Part shown: positions 11,887 through 21,502 of the stretch, piece after piece
How the letters are laid out: each line of letters opens with the position of its first letter
How positions within the stretch are numbered: position 1 is the stretch's first letter
NCBI GenBank assembly: GCA_036346275.1
Contig: CM070720.1
Location: forward strand, 12,873,278-12,937,277
Direction: 5' to 3'
DNA length: 64,000 nucleotides
From: Otatea glauca
Lineage: Eukaryota > Streptophyta > Magnoliopsida > Poales > Poaceae
Made by a program: the position numbers and the translations under genes
The notes under the pieces: generated by a model
Seen by the model: only the letters and a program-made list of their open reading frames with translations
The model's database searches: none
What the model was told of the DNA's origin: nothing

Positions 11887-13152
11887 GTGTTTCCGGATGA
11901 GTTGCCTGGGATGCCACCGGATCGAGATATAGAGTTCTTGATAGAACTAGTTCCTGGAACACCACCCATTTCCAAGAGACCTTATAGGATGCCTGCTAAT
12001 GAGTTAGCTGAAGTAAAGAGACAGATCAAAGAGCTACAAGATCAAGGTTTTGTTCGACCAAGTTCTTCGCCATGGGGAGAGCCAGTTCTTCTAGTTGAAA
12101 AGAAAGATGGAACTCAGAGAATGTGTGTAGATTACCGCTCACTCAATGAGGTCACCATCAAGAATAAGTACCCTCTGCCAAGAATCGATGATTTGTTTGA
12201 TCAACTTCAAGGAGCCGGAGTGTTCTCAAAGATCGACCTGAGATCAGGATATCACCAGTTGAAGATTCGTCAAGAGGATATACCCAAAACAGCTTTTGTT
12301 ACTCGGTATGGACAGTATGAGTATACTGTGATGTCTTTTGGACTAACCAATGCCCCTGCCTACTTCATGACCTTGATGAATAAGGTATTCATGGAATATT
12401 TGGATAAGTTTGTTGTTGTTTTCATTGATGACATTCTGATCTACTCCAAAAGTGAGGAAGAACATGAGGATCACTTGCACCAAATTTTAACGAAGCTAAG
12501 GGAGAATCAGCTTTATGCAAAGTTCAGTAAATGTGAGTTCTGGATGAAAGAAGTTGCTTTCCTAGGACATGTCATATCAGCAGAAGGAGTCGCTGTTGAC
12601 CATGGTAAGGTACGAGATGTGCTAAGTTGGGAGTCACCCAAGACGGTACCCCAAATCCGGAGTTTTCTTGGAATGGCGGGATATTATCGCCGTTTCATAG
12701 AAGGGTTTTCTAGAAAAGCTAGACCGCTCACTCAACTCTTAAAGAAGGAGAAGAAATTTGTTTGGACATCGGAGTGTGAGCAAAGTTTTCAAGAATTAAA
12801 GAAGTGTTTGACAACTGCCCCAGTGCTTATCCTGCCAGAGAATAGGAAGGATTTTGAGATATTTTATGATGCATCCCGACGAGGACTCGGTTGTGTGCTA
12901 ATGCAAGATAAGAAGGTTGTAGCGTATGCTTCGCGACAACTAAGGCCACATGAAGTCAACTATCCTACCCATGATTTGGAATTAGCAGCCGTAGTGCATG
13001 CTTTAAAGATTTGGCGTCACTATCTCATCGGTAATCGTTGTGAGGTTTATACTGATCATAAGAGTTTGAAGTATACACAGAGGGTTTCGGATTTGCAAAT
13101 CCGGGTCCCGACAGAGATGGTATCAGAGATGATATATCTTTACCCAAGCTGA
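11887..13152 (+). pseudogene. Element B reverse transcriptase and RNase H (frame cut by an LTR/PBS insertion)
   Basis: The open frame holds a complete [36 protein letters not shown] and [20 protein letters not shown], with the catalytic box [10 protein letters not shown] near 12420-12450. RNase H follows, with [12 protein letters not shown] and [20 protein letters not shown]. At DHKSLKY the frame runs into foreign sequence (13071-13128) that copies the B LTR end and primer-binding site, and it stops at 13152. RT itself looks intact, but the polyprotein is cut here. Confidence 0.9.
13071..13133 (+). other. Insertion of the B LTR end plus primer-binding site inside RNase H
   Basis: Bases 13071-13113 match the last 43 bases of the B LTR (gtatacacagagggtttcgg through cccgaca). 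They are followed by gaga and tggtatcagag at 13118-13128, exactly the LTR-to-primer-site order of a B element. The sequence then resumes the RNase H frame at tatatcttt. Both sides share gtata/tata, so the join sits on short microhomology. About 60 bases of extra DNA shift the pol frame. Confidence 0.9.
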
Positions 13153-13159
13153 CCTCAAT

Positions 13160-14540
13160 ATGAGACAAAGAAGATGGTTGGAATTGATCAAGGACTATGA
13201 CATTGGGATTCATTATCATCCAGGCAAGGCAAATGTCGTAGCCGATGCTTTGAGTAGAAAGAGCTACTGCAATACTCTGATGATTAAGGAAAGTCAGCCA
13301 GCCCTTTATAAAGAATTTCAGAAGCTCAGTTTAGAATTGGTTCAGGAAGGGTATTTAGCTACTTTGGAAGTACGCCCTACGTTGGAAGATCAGATTCGAG
13401 AAGCACAAGTAGATGATGCCGATATCAAGGAGATTAAGAGCAATATGAAGAAAGGAAAAGCCCCAAGTTTCACTGAAGATGAACAAGGTACTATTTGGTA
13501 TGAGAAGCGTATTTGCGTACCATATCAGAAAGAGCTTAAGGAGTTGATTCTCAAAGAAGCACATGAGACTTTATACTCCATTCATCCTGGAAGTACTAAG
13601 ATGTATCAAGACCTCAAGGAAAGGTATTGGTGGCCTAGTATGAAGCGTGAGATTGCATAATATGTTGCACTTTGTGATGTCTACCAGAAGGTCAAGGCAG
13701 AGCATCAGAGGCCAACAGGATTGCTGCAGCCATTGAAGATTCCAGAGTGGAAGTGGGAAGAAATCGGTATGGATTTCATTACCGGATTTCCTAAGACCCA
13801 AGCAGGTTATGACTCGATCTGGGTAATAGTGGATCGATTGACTAAGGTAGCTCACTTTATTCTAGTTAAGACTACCTATGCAGGAGATAAATTAGCAGAA
13901 TTATATATGTCAACGATCGTCAGCCTTCACGGAGTGCCTAAGAAGATAGTGTCTGATAGAGGAAGTCAATTTACCTCTCGTTTTTGGCAGAGTCTGCATG
14001 AAGCCATGGGAACTCATCTCAGATTTAGTACTGCTTATTACCCTCAAACCGATGGACAGACTGAGCGTGTGAATCAGATTCTTGAGGATATGTTAAGAGC
14101 TTGTGCTTTAACTTATGGTGCTAAGTGGGACAAGTGTTTGCCCTATGCCGAGTTTTCGTACAACAATAGTTATCAGGCCAGTCTGCAAATGTCGCCTTTT
14201 GAAGCCTTATATGGAAGAAAGTGCAGAACCCCTCTCAACTGGAAGGAGTCAGGAGAAAGACAATTGTTTGGCCCTGCCATATTGCAAGAAGCCGAAGAGC
14301 AAGTCCAATTAAATCGAGACAGGTTGAAGATAGCTCAAAGCAGACAAAAGAGTTATGCAGATAATCGTCGAAGAGATTTGAGTTTCGAGCCCAATGATTA
14401 TGTTTATCTCAGAGTCACCCCTCTCAAAGGAGTTAAGAGATTTCAAGTAAAAGGAAAGCTTGCCCCTAGATATGTGGGACCATTCAAAATCTTGGAACGA
14501 AGAGGAGAGGTTGCCTACAAGTTAGAATTGCCTCAGTCTC
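13160..14540 (+). pseudogene. Element B RNase H end and integrase, truncated
   Basis: The frame resumes at 13160 with [20 protein letters not shown] and [10 protein letters not shown], then the integrase zinc-binding region ([18 protein letters not shown]). A stop at 13658-13660 interrupts it. From 13721 the core has GMDFITGFP, VSDRGSQFTS and PQTDGQTERVNQ (the DDE residues) and the GPFKILERRGEVAYKLELP tail. After about 14536 the coding text changes to a copy of the A leader, so the chromodomain is missing. Confidence 0.9.
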
Positions 14541-15085
14541 GGTGGCGACGAAGTCGAGGGCGAAGCAGTTTCGGCTTCTTGGCGTAAGCAGCGCCTTGTG
14601 GTGAAGAATGCCATCAAGGAAGCAGACGGGAATCCTGAGATGTCGATGAAGATGCGCGAAGGCCCCTACCTGGCGTGCCAACTGTCGGGGTTTCGAGTCA
14701 CCGGCAAGTAAATTAGTAAGTCTAAAAGGTCGCGCGCTCCCTCTCCTTGAATGGTTAGACCTAAAGGCCCAAGATGTATACTGGTTCAGGCTGAATGTCC
14801 CTACTCCAGTTCGCGTGGTGTTTATCGTATTGCTTTAGGTGCAGAAGACTGCACAGTGTTTACAAGCGGGAGCTAGGAGCTCGAGCACGAGAACGCGTGC
14901 TGTCCGTTCGTAAAGGCTAAGAGAAAGGAAGCCTGAGAGACCGTCCAAGAGAGCACCCCATTCTAGAAGACCCAGCCTCCCTTTATATAGTCGGAGGGGG
15001 CAGGCTACATGGAAAGTCGAGAGAGGGAAGGGTGAAGATCTCTACGCTAGCTCTGACACTTTGTCTCGGTTGTTGGTCGACCCCC
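14541..15085 (-). repeat. Second copy of the A 5' leader and left half of the A LTR
   Basis: It matches 6290-6824 with small differences: gtcgaggg..., gaagaatgccatcaaggaag, the cctggcgtgccaac primer region and the LTR from 14683. It ends in CCCCC at 15081-15085 and is followed by a B LTR, the same order as at 6290-9643. It carries a minus-strand TATA box near 14992. The junction with B integrase is around 14537-14546 at a short shared ggtggcga-like stretch. Confidence 0.85.
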
Positions 15086-16424
15086 TGTAACAAACCAAAA
15101 TTTGAGTTTTGGAATGTTTGAATTCAAAAATAAACCATTTGCATTTTCTTGAATTAATCCCAGCTTAATTTGAATTTTCCATGAATAAAAGGATTTAATT
15201 TGACTAAACTATTCATCAAACTCAAGAAATAAACCATTTGCATTTTCCAAGGAATTTTTCTGTATTTTTGCAGATTTTTCTGAATTTATTTGCTATTTAT
15301 TTGAATTTATTTGCATTTATTTGAAATTCTGGATTTATCTTAAATCAGAAAATGATTTTAATTTCCAAAAGCCTCTCGGGCCGAATATCCGCCGGCCCGT
15401 TTCTCCCGGCCCGCCTCGCCAGCCCGCTTCGCGCAAAAGCCAGCCCACGCGCCACCGCCGTCGGATGGACGACACGTGGACGGTTGAGATACGGCCACGT
15501 CGGCGCCGCCAGCCAAAACCCTAACCGCCGCTGGAGTCCTCGCGCCGCACGTCGCCGCTCTCGGTTTTCGGGTCGGGCACGCCTCCCGAGGGCTATAAAT
15601 GCAGCGTTGCGCCCCGCCCGAGGTCCGCCGTCTTGCGCCGCACCCGTCGCCCCCTTCGCCATCGCTCGGAAGCCCGTCGTCTTCGTGTGAGACCTCGCCG
15701 TAGCTCCGCCGCCAAAAACAGAAGCTTTTCCCCGTCGCCTCGCCGCTCCGGTGCCTCTCCGCCGCAGCCGCAAGTCTTGTTGAGTTCGCCGCGACGTCCT
15801 CTTCTGGATCCGCACCCGCGTGCGTCCGATCCATCGCGTCTTCACCGTGCGCCGCGTCTTCTTCCCCGAGTCCGGTAAGCCTCGCGCCGCCGCCTCACCG
15901 TCGTCCACCGCCGAGGGATCGTGGACGTCCGATCGCCAACCGACGCGCCAGATAGTGCCACGTCCCTCACCGTCCGCGCCATATTTCACAACCGTCCGAT
16001 CTGGCCAGGTCGCCGATGCGCGACACGCGGCAATCCGCGTCAGCGCCACCTCAGCCGCCACCGTCAGCCCTGATGCTTGCGTCAGCCGCCGCGTCATCGC
16101 TTGCGTCAGCCGTGCGCCGGGTGCACGGTGAACTTAGCCCGCACCGTGGACCGAGTACACCGAGAGCCGGCTGACGTCAACGATTGCGCAATAAATCCTT
16201 TTTCCGTATAAAAATAAATCAAGAAATTCTGATTTTCTGTATTTTCTCTGAATTTAATCTTTCGGAGGACCGTTCTCGCTCATACGAACTCCGATTGAGG
16301 CGATTCAAGTTTCTAAATTTTTCTAAAATCAAGATATATCTTCCAGAGCCATTCATTTTCAGTTTTGAGCCTGTTTGAGTCTCTGTTTTGTATTTATTTT
16401 GTTTTGTTGCTTCTTTTTTGGTAG

Positions 16425-16487
16425 ACGCTAATTCCGAGGGAGCGAACGAAGACTTCGAAGACCAAGATTCAGCACTAGATCAGCAAG
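16425..16487 (+). other. LTR-embedded acidic exon 1 (element B copy), hypothetical
   Basis: After ttttggtag the segment reads two bases, then 20 codons giving EDFEDQDSALDQQ-type acidic text, then one base and the splice-like AAG|GCAAGT (a GC-type donor). The matching segment in the 5' LTR (about 8125-8185) has small indels and is out of frame. Equivalent segments lie in D (24351-24428) and F (37369-37443). No transcript evidence is available. It could be fortuitous, but the phase agrees in all three families. Confidence 0.45.
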
Positions 16488-17570
16488 GCAAGTCATAATT
16501 CTTTGATCATATTGATCCTATGTTTGCAAAAGTAATTTACTTTATTACAATTGCATGCTATTTTGTGTATCAATGCTTATTTAATGGGAGTAGATGTATA
16601 CCTAGTTGACATTATGCCACCTTGATTAGTTGTATGCCATGTATCCATTGTTAGACCTAGGTTGGGACATTATTAGTTGGACATAATTATTACACCAACC
16701 CTGGGTTATCGTAGTTATGCTTAGACATGCTTATATATACGTTGGGATTCATGTCACATGTTGAATAATGTTAATCTTGACTTAATGAGATATTGAATCG
16801 TGGCCGTTAGCCACTGTTGTAAAATTTGTTGTACCATGGCGGGGTTTGCCATTGGTCTTGGTTGAACGAATTGTTTTCCCTCGGGCAAGTGATCGTGCAG
16901 TAAAGGGGGTGCTTTCTAGCACATTGGGATGTGGATGTCTTGCCTGAGACAGTTTAAGGACTTAATCTTGTGCGCCATTGAACTGGGTCTAACTGCACTA
17001 CCACATGTCCGAATGGGACAGCTTAGCTGATTAATTTGCAATGTCTAGCCTTGAGTACGCCAATTGGTGGTGTGGGTTCCGGATGGACGGGTAGATTCGC
17101 AAGGCGCAAGAGGGGCCCTAATGGCGAAACCTTAGCGAGCGTCTGAGAGTTTAGATAGTGCATTGTAAAGGCTTTGTTATGATATCTCTGCGACACACCA
17201 AAGGAAGTGTGCTAGTAACGTTTGCACAAAGAGATGTTCATGTCTTTTGGGTAAAGTTGTACAACCTCTGCAGGGTGTAAAACTATTCGAATAGCCGCGT
17301 CCGCGGTCATGGACAAGCCCGGGAATTTCACACGGGGTATAGAGTGTTTCATAAAATGTGGAATGTGGAATTGTTGGGATGTGAACGGGGAGTTCACTGT
17401 TGTTTTGTTGTCTATCATTAATCTATCAGTCATTTATGTATGTTTTCTTAAATATGGTTTCAATCTATTTATTGTATTTCAATTCAAGTATTGCTTTCTG
17501 CAAATGAACTATATAGCCATCCTTGTCAAGCCGTGCATGAATATATTGCATCAATTCCCTACGGCTTGCT

Positions 17571-17586
17571 GAGTACCTTTGTACTC
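17571..17586 (+). other. GAGTAC/GTACTC hairpin before the exon 2 acceptor
   Basis: A perfect 6-bp inverted repeat with a four-base loop lies 25 nt before the acceptor AG at 17610-17611. The same structure occurs in the 5' LTR copy near 9271, in the tail copy near 19514, in D (28220-28236, one mismatch) and in F (36157-36172). Confidence 0.6.
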
Positions 17587-17611
17587 ACGGCTTTATGCCC
17601 TTGTTGATCAG

Positions 17612-17670
17612 TTGCTGAAGGAGATAATGAATATCATGAGGAGGAATTCTATGAAGACTACGTGGATTAA
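17612..17670 (+). other. LTR-embedded acidic exon 2 (element B copy), hypothetical
   Basis: After gttgatcag two bases complete a split codon, then codons read AEGDNEYHEEEFYEDYVD and a stop (TAA at 17668-17670; TAG in the 5' LTR copy at 9368-9370). The phase matches exon 1 at 16425-16487. The stop is 270 nt before the LTR end. The same coding text is repeated at 9312-9370 and in the tail copy after 19555. Confidence 0.45.
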
Positions 17671-17945
17671 GAAGGCGTTCCCCAGACGATTGCCTGTGGC
17701 ATGTCGAATGGCTCAAGTTATCTTTTCCACGCAATAGTATTTGTTTCTTAAGCCCTTAAGGCGTAATGGTGTAAACATTGACCATAAGGTCGTTTGCTTT
17801 ATTCAATAATAAATTGCTTCTTCTTAGTTAATTCGTTGTATGGAATGGTATTTCATCTATGTTTCCACTTGTGTGCACTAGCGTGGTCTGGACTAGTGCA
17901 AGATACGCGAGGGTTTGGTTTGCAAATCCGGGTCCCGACACCCCC

Positions 17946-18461
17946 TCTCCTACCCATACCGGGTTGGTGGGCTCATCGAGTACATCAGTCTGCTGCTTCA
18001 TTGGGAAACAGCGCACCTGCCTTCTGTGGTCCTGACGGGCGCTGACGCCATAGTGTGTGACTCTGGTATTGCCTCGGGAGGGACCGTATCCTCTGCGCTG
18101 TGTGTGACTGGACGACGAGACTGGAATCTTGACTTTGATGACTTCCGTGGCGCCTTGGGAAGGAGCCACCTGCCCCCGTATGGTCATTCCGAGTGGTCAT
18201 GTCTATAGGGCGCGTGACTGATTTCCGGCAGAGGTCTGACGCGTGGCGGGGATTGCCTCAGCTTTGTCGAAGCCGGTGGGGAGTCCGACCTGTGGTGGTG
18301 GTCGGGCGTCCCACTAGGTCGGGGACGAGCTTAGGGCAGCTCAATAGGTCGAGGACGAGTGTCCTTTGTGGCCCCGTGAGGCCTTTGGTCAGAGCCGGTG
18401 CTTGGGTTAGCCCATTTATCTTTTCGGGTTGTCGGGGTACCCATGGTATGAGTATTCGTCA
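17946..18461 (-). repeat. Element A 5' LTR, right half (U3 side)
   Basis: It follows the CCCCC target duplication of B and ends gtattcgtca, giving the minus-strand LTR start TGACGAATAC. The GC-rich sequence has the gtcggggtacccatgg box near the end and no coding capacity. It continues the LTR half at 6437-6824. ctaag at 18462-18466 is a candidate A target duplication, but the other side is outside the window. Confidence 0.75.
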
Positions 18462-19478
18462 CTAAGTTTAGCAAATGTGACTTTTGGAAGGAGAAAATGA
18501 AATTTCTTGGCCACGTGATGACTACTAAAGGAGTTGTCGTTGATCCAAGCAAAGTGGAAGCAATGTTGCATTGTGAGCATTCGAAGTTTGTTCTCAGATT
18601 CATAGTTTTCTAGGGAATGGCAGGATATTACCGTCGATTCATAGAAAATTTTTCAACGATTGCTAGATCGCTTTTGCAGTTGTTCAAAAAGGAGAAGAAG
18701 TTGGTATGGACGCCGCAGTGCGAAAAGAGTTTTTCAAGAGTTGGAGAAGCGTTTGATGACAGCACCAATGTTAGTGTGGTCAGATGTTTAGGACAATTTT
18801 GATATGTGGTATGGTGTCTTGAGACAAGGACTCGGATGCGTATTGATGCAGAATGGCAAGATGGTTGCATAAGTGTCAAAGCAGTTGAGGCCGCATGAAG
18901 AGAATTACCCAATGAATGATTTGGAGTTAACTACCGTAGTATATGCTTTGAAGTTGTGGTGTCATTATCCCATTGGAAATATGTGTGAGATATATGCAGA
19001 TCATAAGAGTTGGAAATATATATTTCCTAGTCAGATCTCAACAGGAGACAGAAGAGATGGTTGGAGTTGATCAAGGAATATAATGTTGAATCCATTGTCA
19101 TCTTGGTAAGGTTAGTGTGGTAGCTTATGCCTTGAGTTGAAAGAAAGAAAGTGCGAATATGCTGATATGAAATGATCAACTAGAATTGTGCAGGGAGTTT
19201 CAAAAGCTGAAATTGGAAGTTGTTCCACAAGGATTTGTAGCTGCTGTGGAAGTGAAGCCAATACTTGAAGATCAGATCAGAGAAAGTCAGAAAGATGATG
19301 AAGGGATCAGCCGAATCAAGTCTAAGAAAGATGAAGGATTAGCTGAGGATTTTACCATGGATGAGCAAGGTATCACGCAGTTTAAAGGTCAAATCTGTGT
19401 ACCGAACAAGAAGGAGCTTAAGCAGTTGATTTTGGAAGAAGCTCATGATTCCAGGTATTTAATTCATCCAGAAAGTGC
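18462..19478 (+). pseudogene. Element C: Ty3/gypsy pol fragment, unit 1
   Basis: It begins with the RT end KFSKCDFW and KFLGHVMTTKGVVVDPSKVEA, then [14 protein letters not shown], the RNase H part (KQLRPHEENYPMNDLELTTVVYALKLW) and the start of integrase (ILEEAHDSRYLIHPES). Many stops and frameshifts are present, for example before GMAGYY and after FDDSTNVSVV. The 5' end is cut by A. The 3' end is cut at 19478 by the duplication junction. Confidence 0.85.
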
Positions 19479-19886
19479 ATGAATATATTGCATCAATTCC
19501 CTACGGCTTGCTGAGTACCTTTGTACTCACGGCTTTATGCCCTTGTTGATCAGTTGCTGAAGGAGATAATGAATATCATGAGGAGGAATTCTATGAAGAC
19601 TACGTGGATTAAGAAGGCGTTCCCCAGACGATTGCCTGTGGCATGTCGAATGGCTCAAGTTATCTTTTCCGCTGCAATAGTATTTGTTTCTTAAGCCCTT
19701 AAGGCGTAATGGTGTAAACATTGACCATAAGGTCGTTTGCTTTATTCAATAATAAATTGCTTCTTCTTAGTTAATTCGTTGTATGGAATGGTATTTCATC
19801 TATGTTTCCACTGTGTGCACTAGCGTGGTCCTGGACTAGTGCAGTATACACAGAGGGTTTCGGATTTGCAAATCCGGGTCCCGACA
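19475..19886 (+). repeat. Element B LTR tail (third copy)
   Basis: It runs from gtgcatgaatatattgc to tcccgaca and is followed directly by CCCCC and the A LTR tail. It is the start of duplication unit 2. Its last 43 bases match the short insertion at 13071-13113 better than the tail at 17898-17940 does. Confidence 0.9.
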
Positions 19887-20399
19887 CCCCCTCTCCTACC
19901 CATACCGGGTTGGTGGGCTCATCGAGTACATCAGTCTGCTGCTTCATTGGGAAACAGCGCACCTGCCTTCTGTGGTCCTGACGGGCGCTGACGCCATAGT
20001 GTGTGACTCTGGTATTGCCTCGGGAGGGACCGTATCCTTGCGCTGTGTGTGACTGGACGACGAGACTGGAATCTTGACTTTGATGACTTCCGTGGCGCCT
20101 TGGGAAGGAGCCACCTGCCCCCGTATGGTCATTCCGAGTGGTCATGTCTATAGGGCGCGTGGCTGATTTCCGCAGAGGTCCGACGTGGCGGGATTGCCTC
20201 GGCTTTGTCGGCCGGTGGGAGTCCGACCTGTGGTGGTGGTCGGGCGTCCCACTAGGTCGGGGACGAGCTTAGGGCAGCTCAATAGGTCGAGGACGAGTGT
20301 CCTTTGTGGCCCCGTGAGGCCTTTGGTCAGAGCCGGTGCTTGGGTTAGCCCATTTATCTTTTCGGGTTGTCGGGGTACCCATGGTATGAGTATTCGTCA
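19887..20399 (-). repeat. Element A LTR right half (second copy)
   Basis: It matches 17941-18461 with several single-base deletions (for example tttccgcag against tttccggcag). It ends gtattcgtca at 20399 next to the C fragment. Confidence 0.85.
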
Positions 20400-21502
20400 C
20401 TAAGTTTAGCAAATGTGACTTTTGGAAGGAGAAAATGAAATTTCTTGGCCACGTGATGACTACTAAAGGAGTTGTCGTTGATCCAAGCAAAGTGGAAGCA
20501 ATGTTGCATTGTGAGCATTCGAAGTTTGTTCTCAGATTCATAGTTTTCTAGGGAATGGCAGGATATTACCGTCGATTCATAGAAAATTTTTCAACGATTG
20601 CTAGATCGCTTTTGCAGTTGTTCAAAAAGGAGAAGAAGTTGGTATGGACGCCGCAGTGCGAAAAGAGTTTTTCAAGAGTTGGAGAAGCGTTTGATGACAG
20701 CACCAATGTTAGTGTGGTCAGATGTTTAGGACAATTTTGATATATGGTATGGTGTCTTGAGACAAGGACTCGGATGCGTATTGATGCAGAATGGCAAGAT
20801 GGTTGCATAAGTGTCAAAGCAGTTGAGGCCGCATGAAGAGAATTACCCAATGAATGATTTGGAGTTAACTACCGTAGTATATGCTTTGAAGTTGTGGTGT
20901 CATTATCCCATTGGAAATATGTGTGAGATATATGCAGATCATAAGAGTTGGAAATATATATTTCCTAGTCAGATCTCAACAGGAGACAGAAGAGATGGTT
21001 GGAGTTGATCAAGGAATATAATGTTGAATCCATTGTCATCTTGGTAAGGTTAGTGTGGTAGCTTATGCCTTGAGTTGAAAGAAAGAAAGTGCGAATATGC
21101 TGATATGAAATGATCAACTAGAATTGTGCAGGGAGTTTCAAAAGCTGAAATTGGAAGTTGTTCCACAAGGATTTGTAGCTGCTGTGGAAGTGAAGCCAAT
21201 ACTTGAAGATCAGATCAGAGAAAGTCAGAAAGATGATGAAGGGATCAGCCGAATCAAGTCTAAGAAAGATGAAGGATTAGCTGAGGATTTTACCATGGAT
21301 GAGCAAGGTATCACGCAGTTTAAAGGTCAAATCTGTGTACCGAACAAGAAGGAGCTTAAGCAGTTGATTTTGGAAGAAGCTCATGATTCCAGGTATTTAA
21401 TTCATCCAGAAAGTGCTAAGATGTATCAAGATCTTAAGAAAAAGTTTTGGTAGCCTAAGATAAAATGTGAAGTTGTTGAAAATGTTGCTTTGTATGATGT
21501 GT
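20400..21502 (+). pseudogene. Element C: Ty3/gypsy pol fragment, unit 2
   Basis: It repeats unit 1 with nearly no change and extends further into integrase: SAKMYQDLKKKFW, a stop in place of the next Trp, then ENVALYDV, the zinc-binding part. It is cut at 21503 by element D, so the rest of C integrase should lie beyond the right end of D, outside the window. Confidence 0.85.

Larger units (their letters stand above)
6825..14540 (+). mobile_element. Element B: Tekay/Del-like Ty3/gypsy retrotransposon, 3' end lost
   Basis: B has a 5' LTR (6825-9643), an initiator-Met primer-binding site, gag, protease, RT, RNase H and integrase in plus orientation. The internal region stops abruptly near 14540 in the integrase C-terminus, before the chromodomain, polypurine tract and 3' LTR. 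It is followed by a copy of the A 5' leader and LTR half, then a B LTR. The flank left of the 5' LTR is CCCCC (6820-6824), and the flank right of the second LTR is CCCCC (17941-17945). The lineage call rests on RT text such as [15 protein letters not shown] and the LTR start tgtaacaacccaaaattt. Confidence 0.85.
15086..17940 (+). repeat. Element B LTR, now effectively a solo LTR
   Basis: This 2,855-bp LTR runs from tgtaacaaacc to tcccgaca, flanked by CCCCC on both sides (15081-15085 and 17941-17945). A TATA box ctataaatgcag is near 15594. A good donor-like site (tccg|gtaagc) is at 15874/15875; the corresponding part is deleted in the 5' LTR copy. Because it has the insertion-site duplication on both sides but no internal region, it behaves as a solo LTR in the second copy of a tandem duplication. 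Confidence 0.8.
1..18461 (-). mobile_element. Element A: Tat-lineage Ty3/gypsy retrotransposon, 5' LTR split by element B
   Basis: Minus-strand gag, protease, RT, RNase H, a second RNase H and integrase lie in that order from 6371 down to 397. The extra RNase H between the normal RNase H and integrase is a known mark of the Tat lineage. The 5' LTR begins (plus-strand view) at 6437, is interrupted at 6824 by B, and resumes at 17946, ending at 18461. Rejoined it would be about 904 bp, TG to CA. The right end abuts RT codons of element C, so A inserted into C. The 3' LTR lies left of the window. All reading frames carry stops or frameshifts, so this is a dead copy. Confidence 0.85.
17533..21416. 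repeat. Tandem duplication, two units of about 1.94 kb
   Basis: Unit 1 (17533-19474) and unit 2 (19475-21416) each contain the last 410 bp of a B LTR, the right half of the A LTR and the C pol fragment. The junction at 19475-19478 shares GTGC with both ends, so the break is on a 4-bp microhomology. The C parts are almost identical; the A and B parts differ by several single-base indels. Confidence 0.9.
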
